NCBI RefSeq assembly: GCF_001854185.1
Contig: NZ_CP017603.1
Location: 4,464,001 to 4,528,000 of the forward strand
Length of the DNA stretch: 64,000 nt
Direction: 5' to 3'
Source: Clostridium formicaceticum
GTDB taxonomy: Bacteria; Bacillota; Clostridia; Peptostreptococcales; Natronincolaceae
The notes under the pieces were generated by a model that ran no database searches, was not told the origin of the DNA, and saw nothing but the letters and a program-made list of their open reading frames with translations. Below, one piece after another: positions 1-9,064 of this stretch. Both the position numbers and the translations under genes were made by a program. Position 1 is the first letter of the stretch, and every line of letters starts with the position of its first letter.

Positions 1-656
1 TCAATATTTATTCCATCTCTAATATACAATGCTCCGATGCCTTTAGGAGCATATAACTTATGTCCTGCAACAGTTAAAAAATCTACTCCTAAGCTTTTAA
101 CATCTACAGGTACTTTACCTATTGACTGTGAAGCATCTGTGTGGAATAGAATATTATACTTTTTACAAACTTCTGCTATTTCTTCTATTGGTTGAATAGT
201 ACCAACTTCATTATTAGAATGCATTATAGTAATCAATATGGTTTTGTCAGTAACTGCTTTTTCAACATCCAAAGGGTTTACCATACCATATTTATCAACC
301 GGCAAATAGGTGACTTCATAGCCTAGTTTTTCTAAAAACTTACATGGGTTTATAATAGCAGGATGTTCCACTTGGGTAGTTATAATATGATTGCCTTGAT
401 TTTTATAGGTAAAGGCTACCCCTTTAATAACAGTATTATTTGATTCACTTCCACCACTTGTAAAGATTATTTCTTCAGGCGAGCAATTTAATATCATTGC
501 CACCTGCTTCCTTGCATATTCAACAGCTTTTTTAGCAGTAACACCTAATTCATGAGTGCTGGAAGGGTTCCCAAAACCTCCATAGAGATAGGGAAGCATA
601 GCGTCTGCCACTTCTTTGTCTATTGGCGTTGTTGCATTATAGTCTAAATAAATCAT
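1..656 (-). CDS. cysteine desulfurase (NifS/IscS-like), partial
   Basis: This is the N-terminal 218 codons of a PLP-dependent class V aminotransferase that would take sulfur from cysteine for Fe-S cluster or thio-modification pathways. The gene runs off the left edge, so its C-terminal part is not visible. The start at 656 is set by a GGAG six bases upstream. The protein opens with MIYLDYNATTP, typical of the family, and has the GGSESNN cofactor-phosphate loop, the HTDASQSIGK stretch and the AGHK motif with the PLP lysine. The catalytic cysteine loop would lie outside the window, so NifS/IscS and SufS types cannot be separated with certainty. The DNATTP-like start and the HSNNEVG stretch favour NifS/IscS. 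Confidence 0.93.
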   Translation of the reverse strand, partial: MIYLDYNATTPIDKEVADAMLPYLYGGFGNPSSTHELGVTAKKAVEYARKQVAMILNCSPEEIIFTSGGSESNNTVIKGVAFTYKNQGNHIITTQVEHPAIINPCKFLEKLGYEVTYLPVDKYGMVNPLDVEKAVTDKTILITIMHSNNEVGTIQPIEEIAEVCKKYNILFHTDASQSIGKVPVDVKSLGVDFLTVAGHKLYAPKGIGALYIRDGINI

Positions 657-681
657 ATCATGCTCCTTTCTAACAATCTGC

Positions 682-733
682 TTTTATCCTATCACACCTA
701 TATGAGTGTGGCAATCAAAACCGTCAGACTGCG
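682..733. repeat. 52-bp repeat, copy 1 (RAYT-linked)
   Basis: This stretch just upstream of the cysteine desulfurase is almost identical to 8284-8334, which lies directly in front of the truncated Y1 transposase. Both read TTTTATCCTATCA, a CCTATATG/GTGTGGCAATCAAAA core and a GTCAGACTGCG end. Only about three positions differ, one of them a single-base indel. Similarity stops abruptly on both sides. It is probably the end of a REP-associated transposase element whose body is gone here. Confidence 0.75.
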
Positions 734-790
734 TGAAAATTGTCACCCTGAGGGCAGCGGATAGGTCTTACAGGTAAAATAAACCTAGAG

Positions 791-1072
791 TTGTATATAT
801 CCAATCGAAAACCTGAATATTCTCTAGTTTATTACATCAATACAAAAAAATATTCTCCTGAAGACAAGTTATTTACAACAGTTTTTATAGGGGAGTTCTA
901 TTATATCGTCGAACTAAAAGATGGTAAGAAAATTAACCTTGAGGCATTTATATCACCAGGAACCGCACAACAATACCCACTAAATACCATTCTCTTTCTA
1001 ACTCCTGAGGCACTAACCTTAGCGTTTTCCAGTCCATTTCCTCAAAATCCGAGAAATAATACGCTACTATAA
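791..1072 (+). CDS. hypothetical protein, doubtful
   Basis: An open frame of 93 codons begins with TTG and has no convincing ribosome binding site. The product has no recognisable family, signal peptide or membrane segment. It lies between the 52-bp repeat and decayed gene fragments, so it could itself be the remainder of a longer gene. Codon use looks plausible for coding, which is the only support. Confidence 0.25.
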   Translation: MYISNRKPEYSLVYYINTKKYSPEDKLFTTVFIGEFYYIVELKDGKKINLEAFISPGTAQQYPLNTILFLTPEALTLAFSSPFPQNPRNNTLL

Positions 1073-1299
1073 TAAGCAGTATCTTTATAAATATCAAACT
1101 AATTTTCTTCTGAGATTCCACTGCTTAATATTTTGTTATTTCCAATTTATTTTGCATTTGCATAATCAACTTTCAATGAATTCTCCCTTAAGCTACTGCT
1201 AGCAGGTATTTTCTGCCCCACCATCTGGAGCTTTTTATTGTATTCACTATATATGTAAGATAAGTTCTTTTCTTAGCAAAACAATTGACCTTAATCCTA

Positions 1300-1410
1300 T
1301 TATATTTTAATAGTATTTCCAGCCATTTTTTTCATACTTGTATGAAAACCTTTGTTATAGCAACAGAATTTTCCTGCAGTCCACAAACTAGGATCAACTC
1401 CTACTGATTT
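1300..1410 (-). pseudogene. possible IS110-type transposase fragment
   Basis: A 35-codon frame on the minus strand contains GVDPSLWTAGKF followed by a basic stretch. This resembles the GIDPSxxxSGKF segment near the C-terminus of IS110-family transposases. It is too short and diverged to be certain and ends in a stop. It lies immediately downstream of the broken ketopantoate-reductase-like gene. The rest of 1073-1414 shows nothing I can identify. Confidence 0.2.
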
Positions 1411-1414
1411 TTAA

Positions 1415-2086
1415 TTATATATCTTTAAAACCAAATTTTCTTGTTATTTTTTCATAATTTAAAAGAGGTACGCCAATTTTATTTCCAATGCGAACTACTT
1501 CAAATATAAGACCATCAATTTCGGATTGTTTCCCTATGCTAAAGTCTCTCTGCATAGATATAGAAGCTGTCGGGCTTAATCCATCAAGAATATCCAAATT
1601 TGTTGGAATAATATCTACTGTGAAAAAGACACCCATTGCATTTGCCAATAATTTTATCTCTCTAATCAATGATACAAAACATTCTCTTATTTCTCCTTGT
1701 TTTTGCATTGCTTCAGCAGTACAATCATAATATAGCCCACAAGCTGCCATTGGGGACACATATGAAAATTTTTGTAGGCAATCTCTTTGAATATTGTCTG
1801 ATATAATTCCAGTTATTCCTGACTCTTTTAAGTCATTTGCTATTTCTTCCAGCATCGGTCGATATTCATTTGGATTTCTAACACCATAAACGATTCTAAA
1901 AATATCTCCATGCATTTTTATTACACCCGGCTCTTTTATATTTGCTGATACATAGATGCATCCATATGTTACCATTAATCCTGGTAATTGTTTTTGCATT
2001 TTACTACCTATTCCATATATATTTAAAATCGGAATCACAGCAGTGTTCTTATGTGCAACTTTCTTGATAAATAGTGAATTTATTTA
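1415..2086 (-). pseudogene. ketopantoate reductase-like (ApbA/PanE), N-terminus missing
   Basis: The frame encodes the end of the nucleotide-binding domain and the helical C-terminal domain of the ApbA/PanE family. KNTAVIPILN at the upstream end corresponds to the family's TVVxxLQNG strand. SMQRD and SEIDGLIFEVV near the end match the C-terminal signature. The frame is open only back to a TAA at 2084-2086, so the GxGAxG Rossmann start and about 90 residues are absent. The only internal start is a GTG at 2038, and it has no ribosome binding site. A nonfunctional remnant is the simplest reading. Its decay fits the other fragments in this end of the window. Confidence 0.72.
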
Positions 2087-2324
2087 TTTTTGTCCAGTTT
2101 AGCGCCAGTAATCTTATTTAGAATATTCTTTTCCAAAATGCTTAACCTCTATTGAAACCCTTAAATATAAAGTTCTATCCTAATTTAAAATAAAATAATT
2201 TTAAAGAGAATAATTTGTTTGCAGTTTAATTATCCTTGGGCAAAAACAATTCTAGAAAAAAACCAAGAAATTATGTACAATGGAAAAGCAGGCTTTTTAA
2301 TGATAAAAGAAAAGAGGTACGTTT

Positions 2325-3686
2325 ATGGTTATAAAAGATATAAAGGATAAACAGTTTTATAAAACTTTATTGGCTATCGCTCTTCCAATCGCACTGCAAA
2401 ACCTTATTTCTTCCTCTCTTAACTTAGTAGATACTGTAATGATCGGAAAAGTAGGAGAGATAGAAATTGCGGCAGTAGGTCTAGCCAATCAGTTTTTTTT
2501 CATATTTGTTCTTCTTCTATTTGGAATCAATAGTGGCTCATCTATTTTTATTTCTCAATTTTGGGGTAAGAAGGATGTAGCAAATATACGAAGAGTTCTG
2601 GGAATTGCTTTAGTATTTGGCGGAATTATTAGTCTTGTTTTTGCAGGTCTTGCTTTATTCCTACCACAAATGGTTTTAAAGTTTTTTACAAGAGACATAG
2701 AGACAATTGCATTAGGTAGCACTTATTTATCTGTAGTATCCTTAAGCTATTTGGCTACTGCCATAAGCTTCTCCTATTCTTTTGGTGCTAGAAGTATTGG
2801 TGAAGCAAAGCTTCCCATGATTATCAGTAGTATTTCTTTGATTACAAATACTATTTTAAACTATTTATTTATATTTGGCATGGGTTTCATTCCTCCGATG
2901 GGGGTAAAGGGGGCAGCCTTTGCTACATTATTATCTAGAATTATAGAGATGCTTTTACTTCTATGGATTATTTACTCTAAGGAACATCCATTGGCAGGGA
3001 AAGTAAAAGAGATGCTGGATCTATCCCAGAGTTTTCTTAGAAATTTTTTCAAAACTACATCTCCGGTTATTTTAAATGAAGGTTTTTGGTCATTAGGGAT
3101 GACCATGTATTTGGCAGCCTATGCAAGAATCAGTACTGAGGCGGTTGCAGCAGTCCATATTTCCAACACAGTACAAAATCTTTTTATGGTCATTGCCTTT
3201 GGTATCGCCAATGCTTGTACAGTCATGATTGGAAATGAAATTGGTGCTAATCATCAGGAGAAGGCCATATCCTATGCTAAAAGGTTTTCTATTTTAGGGG
3301 TGCTAGTTGGATTATTCATCGGAATTACTTTATTCCTGTCAACCCCCTTTGTAGTATCCTTCTTCAATATTTCAGAGGTAGTACGTCACAGTGCAATTCG
3401 AATTTTGATGGTGTTCTCTGTAGTAATGGGCGCTAAGGTCTTTAACGCTATATTAGTTGTTGGTATTCTTAGGGGCGGTGGAGACACAAAATTTTCTTTG
3501 TTTTTAGAAATGGGAAGTGTGTGGCTAATTGGTGTACCCTTAGCCTTTTTGGGGGCTTTGGTATTGAAGCTGCCAGTGTATTGGGTGGTAGCTCTAGTAT
3601 CCCTTGAGGAAATCGTCAAGGCCCTTATTGGCATCCCAAGAGTAATCTCTAAAAAATGGGTCCGTAATATTATCGAAGAGATGTAG
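2325..3686 (+). CDS. MATE family efflux transporter
   Basis: This 453-residue, very hydrophobic protein has about 12 membrane segments in two halves, the normal size and layout of a multidrug and toxin extrusion transporter. Such carriers export cationic compounds using a sodium or proton gradient. The opening segment ALPIALQNLISSSLNLVDTV and its counterpart in the second half (TTSPVILNEGFWSLGMTMY) are the typical paired MATE motifs. RGGGDTKF near residue 385 is also characteristic. The ATG at 2325 follows AGAGGT at good spacing. The gene stands alone and is closed by a strong hairpin. The substrate cannot be predicted. Confidence 0.93.
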   Translation: MVIKDIKDKQFYKTLLAIALPIALQNLISSSLNLVDTVMIGKVGEIEIAAVGLANQFFFIFVLLLFGINSGSSIFISQFWGKKDVANIRRVLGIALVFGGIISLVFAGLALFLPQMVLKFFTRDIETIALGSTYLSVVSLSYLATAISFSYSFGARSIGEAKLPMIISSISLITNTILNYLFIFGMGFIPPMGVKGAAFATLLSRIIEMLLLLWIIYSKEHPLAGKVKEMLDLSQSFLRNFFKTTSPVILNEGFWSLGMTMYLAAYARISTEAVAAVHISNTVQNLFMVIAFGIANACTVMIGNEIGANHQEKAISYAKRFSILGVLVGLFIGITLFLSTPFVVSFFNISEVVRHSAIRILMVFSVVMGAKVFNAILVVGILRGGGDTKFSLFLEMGSVWLIGVPLAFLGALVLKLPVYWVVALVSLEEIVKALIGIPRVISKKWVRNIIEEM

Positions 3687-3691
3687 GTTAT

Positions 3692-3727
3692 AACCAGCAA
3701 GCATCATCCTGCTTGCTGGTTTACTTA
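3692..3727 (+). terminator. Rho-independent terminator after the MATE gene
   Basis: A perfect 12-bp stem (AACCAGCAAGCA with its complement) around a 6-base loop lies five bases after the MATE stop codon and is followed by a T-rich tract. Confidence 0.85.
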
Positions 3728-4128
3728 TTACGTACATCTACTGTAAATTTTTTTAAGAAAATCTATGAACTTTTTCTCGGATAGTATCTCATTAGTAACA
3801 AATTTTCCCTCATAGAAGAGACTATAGGTAGTAAATGGTGCAGGTGCCTTTTGTACTTCTTCCTTGGATTGAAATTTTATTAAAATAAATTCTATACCCC
3901 TTTTCTTTGCAATGTCTGCAATTATGGGTGCATATTTTTCAGTATGAGGACATTGATTTGAGTAGTATAAGGTTATTCCTTTTTCCTCAACTCTAATTAA
4001 TTCGTCATTTTCTTTAAATTTTGGTTTTAATGTTTCTTTATCGAAGGGTAATTACAACAATTCATAGTAGGGATTAGTTGTATCATATATTTCAAACCCC
4101 TGCTTTTTAAGATGATGTAAGTTGGGAC
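3728..4128 (-). pseudogene. YoaP-type GNAT acetyltransferase, C-terminal remnant
   Basis: Translation of the minus strand gives a clear YoaP-like C-terminal domain, with GITLYYSNQCPHTEKYAP, then a thioredoxin-like segment and FTTYSLFYEGKFVTNEILSE near the end. In intact relatives this domain follows an N-terminal GNAT acetyltransferase fold. Here the upstream part reads GFEIYDTTNPYYELL, runs into an in-frame TAA near 4052 and then continues as LPFDKETLKPKF. The GNAT domain itself is gone. The stop and the missing N-terminus make this a pseudogene. Its TAA end lies just beyond the MATE terminator, so the two genes converge. Confidence 0.75.
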
Positions 4129-4199
4129 TTTATATCAAGGGTAAAGCAAATTTTGTCTTACCCTTGTATGATTTATATTATCTCTACAGAATCCTATTA

Positions 4200-5099
4200 C
4201 TATATATTTGTCAAAGTAAATTGGTCTTGGGGTAAGGCCTTCAGTGTGCCGTCTTTATTTAGTACATTACGCCATGTATACTGCGGTTCATAACCAAGGA
4301 TATTACGAGCCTTATCTATTGCCATTAGACTCTCATAGCCTTGTATGGGTCTCTTTAAAGGTACATTTGGAAAGAACCTATCTGCTAAATCTTGACTAGG
4401 ATCTGGCATAATTGTATCTGGAGCAGTTATATGAAAGACTTGATTTCCCAAATTATTGCTCTCTACTGCAAGAAGACAAGCTCTTGCAGCATCACGAACA
4501 TCGCAGTAAGCCCATGCGTTTTTCTTTTGAATATCTTTTTGTTGTTCATTCCAATGCATTACAGGGATTTTTGCATATTCATCAGGCTCATATATATTTG
4601 CGAAACGTAGTGCAACTATTTGTGTATTAGTGAAATTATGATACATTCCTGAGAGATGTTCAGTTAACAATTTTGCCATAGCGTATGATGATTTCACTGC
4701 AGTTGGATGCTCTTCGTCTAATGGAAGATAATTAAGCTGCTCTGGAACAAAAGGATATCCTAAAACAGTTTCACTTGAAGCCCATATAAGTTTAGGAATA
4801 ATAAGATCTTTACAAGCTTCAAGTATATTAAAATTAACAATCATATTATTTTCGAATATTGCCTGTGATGTATTCCTCACATCTGTAGGAATATTTGCAA
4901 GATGTACTATTGTATCGCTCCCCATCAAAAGCTGGCATACCTGTCCATAGTCACGTAATTCAGCTTGAATAAAGTTTTTAGATGCGGATTCTTCTGTCAA
5001 TATTCTGTCTGAAGCTATAACTTCATGACCGGCATCTAAGATTGTTCTTACAGTCCATCGACCGATTTTACCTGCTGCTCCTGTTACCACTACTCTCAT
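4200..5099 (-). CDS. NAD-dependent epimerase/dehydratase family protein
   Basis: This 299-residue extended short-chain dehydrogenase starts with the nucleotide-binding GAAGKIG motif at residues 7-13. It then shows HLANIPTD, the SSETVLG strand with the active-site serine region, and YAMAK, the catalytic Tyr-x-x-x-Lys, near residue 139. FANIYEPDEY fits the epimerase subfamily. Members act on nucleotide sugars or small carbonyl compounds using NAD(P), and the exact substrate is not readable. The ATG at 5099 is preceded by GAGGGAG. The gene stands alone, 270 bp downstream of the MBL-fold gene on the same strand. Confidence 0.88.
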   Translation of the reverse strand: MRVVVTGAAGKIGRWTVRTILDAGHEVIASDRILTEESASKNFIQAELRDYGQVCQLLMGSDTIVHLANIPTDVRNTSQAIFENNMIVNFNILEACKDLIIPKLIWASSETVLGYPFVPEQLNYLPLDEEHPTAVKSSYAMAKLLTEHLSGMYHNFTNTQIVALRFANIYEPDEYAKIPVMHWNEQQKDIQKKNAWAYCDVRDAARACLLAVESNNLGNQVFHITAPDTIMPDPSQDLADRFFPNVPLKRPIQGYESLMAIDKARNILGYEPQYTWRNVLNKDGTLKALPQDQFTLTNI

Positions 5100-5369
5100 T
5101 ATTTCTCCCTCATTTCTCTGTATTTTATGCTAGGATCTCCCTTTAAGACTCTTTTATTTTGTGAACATATAAAATGAGACTTACTTCAGAGGGCACTCCG
5201 TAATTTTGTGTTGATCACTTAGTTTGGTCAATAGAAGTAGGTATCTTAACAATACACCAAAGGATAAATATCTTTTTTTAGCTATAGCCTATAATCCCAA
5301 AATAGTTTCTATCCACTTATGTTTTATCTTCTAGTAATATACTTTGGAGCTTTTACACTGTGGTAACAG

Positions 5370-6197
5370 TTATTGTATATACTTTCCGTAGTTCGGCACA
5401 GCCAAGCTTGCAAAATTATTTGCAAGGTTTGTCAGTTGTTCATTTAACTCCTTACCTTCCATGGGGCGACCATGACTTGAAACAGCTATTTGAGGGTGTA
5501 AGTCTTTTAACGTCCTTACTGATTTTTCTGCTGCCTGCCAATCCATAGTAAAATATGCAGGAGGTCCATTAACTTCTTTTTCCTTTGCAAGTACTGATTC
5601 AGCATAATCCTGTTTTAATGTAGTAAATGCATCCCCTGCAATTAATGTCCTATCACTTTCACGGTATAAAGCAACATGACCAGGTGAGTGGCCTGGGGTA
5701 TGAATCCAGCGCCAACCGGGCATCGAAGGTACATTTCCATCTGCAGGCAGTGGCCGAACACGATTACCCAAATTTATACTCTTATTTGGGAAAGTGGGTG
5801 ATATTTTTGTTATCAATCCATCGTTTACGGTGGGGTCTGCAGGAGGGTAATCCATAGCACCTGTCAGATATGGAAGCTCTAATTCGTGTGCATAAACCGG
5901 TACATTCCATTGATTAAGGAGTTCCATAATAGCTCCCACATGATCGAAATGTCCATGAGTAAGTATAATAGCCTTGGGCTGACTTCCTTTTCCAAAACGT
6001 GCTTCAGCAGCTTGGATGATATCTTTAGAAGTGTGAGCCATACCTGCACCAATAAGTACCCATTCACCATTATTCGTTTTAGGGTCTCCAATAATACAGA
6101 CATTCACAAAGGGAAATTCTAAAAGCATTATGTCTGGGGTTACCTGTTGATACCCCATTGGTTTTTGTGTAATTTGTTGAAGAATATTCTCTTGCAT
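5370..6197 (-). CDS. MBL-fold metallo-hydrolase
   Basis: This 275-residue metallo-beta-lactamase-fold enzyme has the binuclear metal site motif THGHFDHVG near residue 80, a second histidine in HTPGHSPGHVA, the bridging aspartate in IAGDAF and a late histidine in SSHGRP. All expected metal ligands are present, so it should be active. There is no signal peptide, so it is cytoplasmic. It resembles the broad group of single-domain hydrolases that act on esters, thioesters or lactones, and the substrate is unknown. It starts with ATG at 6197 behind GGAGGTAAAAA. It precedes the epimerase-like gene with a 270-bp gap, which argues against tight coupling. Confidence 0.88.
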   Translation of the reverse strand: MQENILQQITQKPMGYQQVTPDIMLLEFPFVNVCIIGDPKTNNGEWVLIGAGMAHTSKDIIQAAEARFGKGSQPKAIILTHGHFDHVGAIMELLNQWNVPVYAHELELPYLTGAMDYPPADPTVNDGLITKISPTFPNKSINLGNRVRPLPADGNVPSMPGWRWIHTPGHSPGHVALYRESDRTLIAGDAFTTLKQDYAESVLAKEKEVNGPPAYFTMDWQAAEKSVRTLKDLHPQIAVSSHGRPMEGKELNEQLTNLANNFASLAVPNYGKYIQ

Positions 6198-6597
6198 TAT
6201 TTTTTACCTCCAATCAACTTTATTCTTTATATAGCTAATGCTATTTCTAGTAAGTATTATTTGTAATATGAAATAATTATATTAGTTGTAGCAATAATAG
6301 GATTGTATTAATTACCATCTTATTTAAAGCCCAGCTTATTTTCTACGCAGTGCCGTTCCGATTATGACGAATCATTAAACATCATTCACCACCCTCCAAA
6401 ACTGTTGCTAACTTATTTCCCTTCATATTTGATTCATTAAGACTATATTTCCTATTTAATTTCACCTTTCAGTAGACTTTTTTTAATATATGTAATAAGA
6501 CTAAGAAAAAAATACTGAATAATACATAGAATCTACCACATAGCAAAATAATATAATTAAAGGAAAATTTAATCTCTTTGTGGGAAGGAGGGCTTAA
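6198..6597. other. intergenic region
   Basis: This is a divergent intergenic stretch of 400 bp between the MBL-fold hydrolase and the cfa gene. It is AT-rich and should hold both promoters, but I see no clear consensus pair, hairpin or repeat. Confidence 0.5.
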
Positions 6598-7779
6598 TTG
6601 GAAAAACAAGTATTACATAAAGCATTAAGTCGAATGAGTCATGGTTCTTTTGAGGTTGCTTACTGGGACGGAACAGTAGAATATTATGGTAGTGGAGAAT
6701 GTGTTTGTAGAATAGTTTTTCAAGATCAGATGGATATTAAAAAATTTTTTCATGATCCTGTTTTAGCTGTAGGCGAAGGGTATGTAGATGGCATAATCGA
6801 AATAGAGGGAAACATGAGAGATGCACTAAAGCTAGCCTTCTCTAGTCAGGATCATTTTTTGCCATCAAACCATGCAGTAAAAAAAGCCCTATCTATATTG
6901 CAGAAGGCAAATTCACTGTCTAAGCAGAAAAAAGATATACAACAACACTATGATCTTGGCAATGAATTTTTTTCTCTTTGGTTAGATGCAACTATGAGTT
7001 ACTCTTGTGCGTATTTTCAATCTTTAGAGGATTCACTATATCAAGCACAATTACAGAAGATTGATCATGTTCTCAAAAAGTTACAACTAAAACCAGGAGA
7101 TACCCTACTAGATATCGGCAGCGGCTGGGGCTGGCTAATCATCAAGGCTGCAAAGCAGTATCAGGTTAATACCATGGGAATTACTTTAAGTGAGCAACAA
7201 TATCATGAGACTAAGCGAAGAATACAGCAAGAAAATCTAGAGGAACTAGTGGAAGTTGAACTAATGGATTATCGTGCACTAGCAAAGAGTGGACGCACCT
7301 TTGATAAGATTGTCAGCGTGGGCATGCTTGAACATGTTGGAAAAGCAAATTTGCCTGTATATATGGAAGCTGTACATAAAATGTTAACCCATGGAGGACT
7401 TTCATTAGTACATACTATTACCCACCAAAAAGAAGGGCCAGTTAATGCCTGGATTGAAAAATATATCTTTCCAGGGGGATACATTCCTTCCTACCGAGAA
7501 ATAATATGGCAACTTCCAGAATATGATTTTCACTTACTCGATGTGGAAAGCCTCAGAATTCATTATGCCATGACACTTGATCATTGGGCTCAAAGATTTG
7601 AAAAGCATATAGATAAAGTAAAAGAAATGTATGATGAGCGATTTGTCCGTATGTGGAAGCTGTATTTACACTCTTGTGCTGCTTCCTTCCGTTTCAGTGG
7701 CTTAGATATTCACCAGATTCTTTTCTCTAAAGGATTAAATAACCATTTACCCTTAACCCGCAACTACCTTTATTCCTAG
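6598..7779 (+). CDS. cfa: cyclopropane-fatty-acyl-phospholipid synthase
   Basis: This enzyme transfers a methylene group from S-adenosylmethionine to cis-unsaturated acyl chains of membrane phospholipids, which stiffens the membrane under stress. The 393-residue protein has the small N-terminal lipid-binding domain and then DLGNEFFSLWLD, MSYSCAYF, the SAM site LDIGSGWGWL at 171-180, MLEHVG at 244-249 and FPGGYIPS. Together these are diagnostic of the family. The start is TTG at 6598, fixed by AAGGAGG six bases upstream. An ATG start would delete conserved sequence. The gene is monocistronic. Confidence 0.94.
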   Translation: MEKQVLHKALSRMSHGSFEVAYWDGTVEYYGSGECVCRIVFQDQMDIKKFFHDPVLAVGEGYVDGIIEIEGNMRDALKLAFSSQDHFLPSNHAVKKALSILQKANSLSKQKKDIQQHYDLGNEFFSLWLDATMSYSCAYFQSLEDSLYQAQLQKIDHVLKKLQLKPGDTLLDIGSGWGWLIIKAAKQYQVNTMGITLSEQQYHETKRRIQQENLEELVEVELMDYRALAKSGRTFDKIVSVGMLEHVGKANLPVYMEAVHKMLTHGGLSLVHTITHQKEGPVNAWIEKYIFPGGYIPSYREIIWQLPEYDFHLLDVESLRIHYAMTLDHWAQRFEKHIDKVKEMYDERFVRMWKLYLHSCAASFRFSGLDIHQILFSKGLNNHLPLTRNYLYS

Positions 7780-7808
7780 ATTTTTTTAAATAGTATCCAC
7801 TAATAGTT

Positions 7809-7838
7809 TTGCCACCCAGTAGTAAAAATGGGTGGCAA
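7809..7838. repeat. 10-bp inverted repeat downstream of cfa
   Basis: TTGCCACCCA and its perfect complement are separated by ten bases. It may end cfa transcription, but there is no T-run after it. It may instead be part of the REP/RAYT-related sequence that follows. A second small hairpin (AGGC-GTTTA-GCCT) lies just after it. Confidence 0.45.
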
Positions 7839-8006
7839 GATAGTGTATGCACTAGGCGTTTAGCCTATAAAACACTATTGATTCTTTAATGTTTCGTTAA
7901 AATTTCATTAGAAGCAACAAGAGCATAGGTTTTTATCCAGTATATTTATTTAAACCCACAACGTAGTAGTAAAAACGACCTTATAATTGGGATTTTTAAT
8001 AAGCGA

Positions 8007-8270
8007 TTAATGGTATTGTGCATAGCCCACAGTTATTCTTCTAATGACATCTCCTATCTCCTCTGATTCTGTTTTAAGTAACATATGTACATGATTCGTC
8101 ATTAAACAATATCCATATACTGTGAATTCTGCCTTTTCCTTTGCTTTCGTAGTATGCTCAATAAATTTTTCATAATCTGAATTATTTATAAATATATTTC
8201 TTTTATCTATCCCTCTTAACATAATATGATAGATTCCTGTTTGACTTTTTTCTCTTGCTATTCTGACCAT
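8007..8270 (-). pseudogene. REP-associated tyrosine (Y1) transposase, truncated
   Basis: The protein starts MVRIAREKSQTGIYHIMLRG and contains the HUH metal-binding motif in TNHVHMLL. Both are typical of the IS200-like Y1 domain of REP-associated transposases. It stops after GYAQYH at residue 87, where intact relatives continue with the helix carrying the catalytic tyrosine and a C-terminal domain (about 250 residues in all). It can no longer cut DNA. The ATG at 8270 follows GGGTGATAAAT; the longer GTG start is less likely. A copy of the 51-52 bp repeat sits directly upstream, as expected for the element's own end. Confidence 0.8.
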
Positions 8271-8283
8271 ATTTATCACCCAT

Positions 8284-8334
8284 TTTTATCCTATCATACC
8301 TATATGGGTGTGGCAATCAAAACGTCAGACTGCG
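8284..8334. repeat. 51-bp repeat, copy 2 (RAYT-linked)
   Basis: This is the partner of 682-733 and lies 14 bp upstream of the truncated Y1 transposase start. It ends in CGTCAGACTGCG. A near-complement, CGCAGCCTGACG, follows about 145 bp further on, near 8476-8487, so the segment may be one arm of a larger foldable element. Confidence 0.75.
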
Positions 8335-8523
8335 CAAAAATGTTATTGGATGGTTTTCCATACCCACTTTTGGGTGTATTTTGAATTTATTTAGGGATTC
8401 AACCTCAAATTTCGTTCAATTTTGTATAGTTTGGCTCCACCTTCAAAAAGTCAATGGTACTTTTATCCGTTTTGTCGCAGCCTGACGTCCCCTTGGCTTC
8501 CAATATCATTCCCCTGTTTAATC

Positions 8524-8844
8524 CTATATAGCTGTATCAAGATTCTTTCCTAAAATATCTTCTTTTGTCTCATAAATCTCATGAGCATTGATACTTAATG
8601 CTTGAATAAACTCTTTATCATTACCAATATAGTTTAAATATACTTCTGTAGGTGATAGAAATACCTGTTGTTTATATACTATATCTCTATTTTTTATATG
8701 AAACTTTTTCGTGTGCCTTCTTTTTTTTTCTTGAATATAGTTGAGTTCATATTTCTCTCTTTTTATTTGAATCTCTATATTATTAATTCCTTGAATTTTT
8801 CCGTAAGGCAAATAAAAATTATTTTTTATCATATTGGTATGCAT
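8524..8844 (-). CDS. hypothetical protein
   Basis: This protein of 106 residues is lysine- and tyrosine-rich and has no membrane segment, signal peptide or family I recognise. ATG at 8844 is chosen because AGAGGGGAG lies eight bases upstream. The frame can be extended three codons to a GTG, but that start overlaps the ribosome binding site. It stands alone between the transposase remnant and the histidine kinase gene, so it may be accessory DNA. Confidence 0.5.
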   Translation of the reverse strand: MHTNMIKNNFYLPYGKIQGINNIEIQIKREKYELNYIQEKKRRHTKKFHIKNRDIVYKQQVFLSPTEVYLNYIGNDKEFIQALSINAHEIYETKEDILGKNLDTAI

Positions 8845-9010
8845 ATAATTCACTCCCCTCTAGCCACTTTTTATTCCACCGAAATCAATAAGAAATCTGT
8901 TTGCATTATCAAGTGTCTTCCTTGACAATTTATTTATTATTAATGAATTTTAATATAATATACGTAATTTATGTGTAATATAAGGGGCTAATTTAGCTAA
9001 ACCAAGAACA

Positions 9011-9056
9011 AAGCTCCCTATTTTCCTTGAAAATCAAGGGGAATAGGGAGCTTTTC
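9011..9056 (-). terminator. terminator after the histidine kinase gene
   Basis: A long hairpin has the outer arms AAGCTCCCTATT and AATAGGGAGCTT and an inner CCTTG/CAAGG stem. It lies just past the kinase stop, with T-rich sequence on both sides. It can serve either strand, but only the minus strand has a gene ending here. Confidence 0.8.
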
Positions 9057-9064
9057 ATGATACG

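Noticed and set aside
2220-2324. Plus-strand frame reading YPWAKTILEKNQ and onward just before the MATE gene.
   Set aside because: It has no start signal, is short and runs out of frame into the MATE gene. It matches nothing I know.
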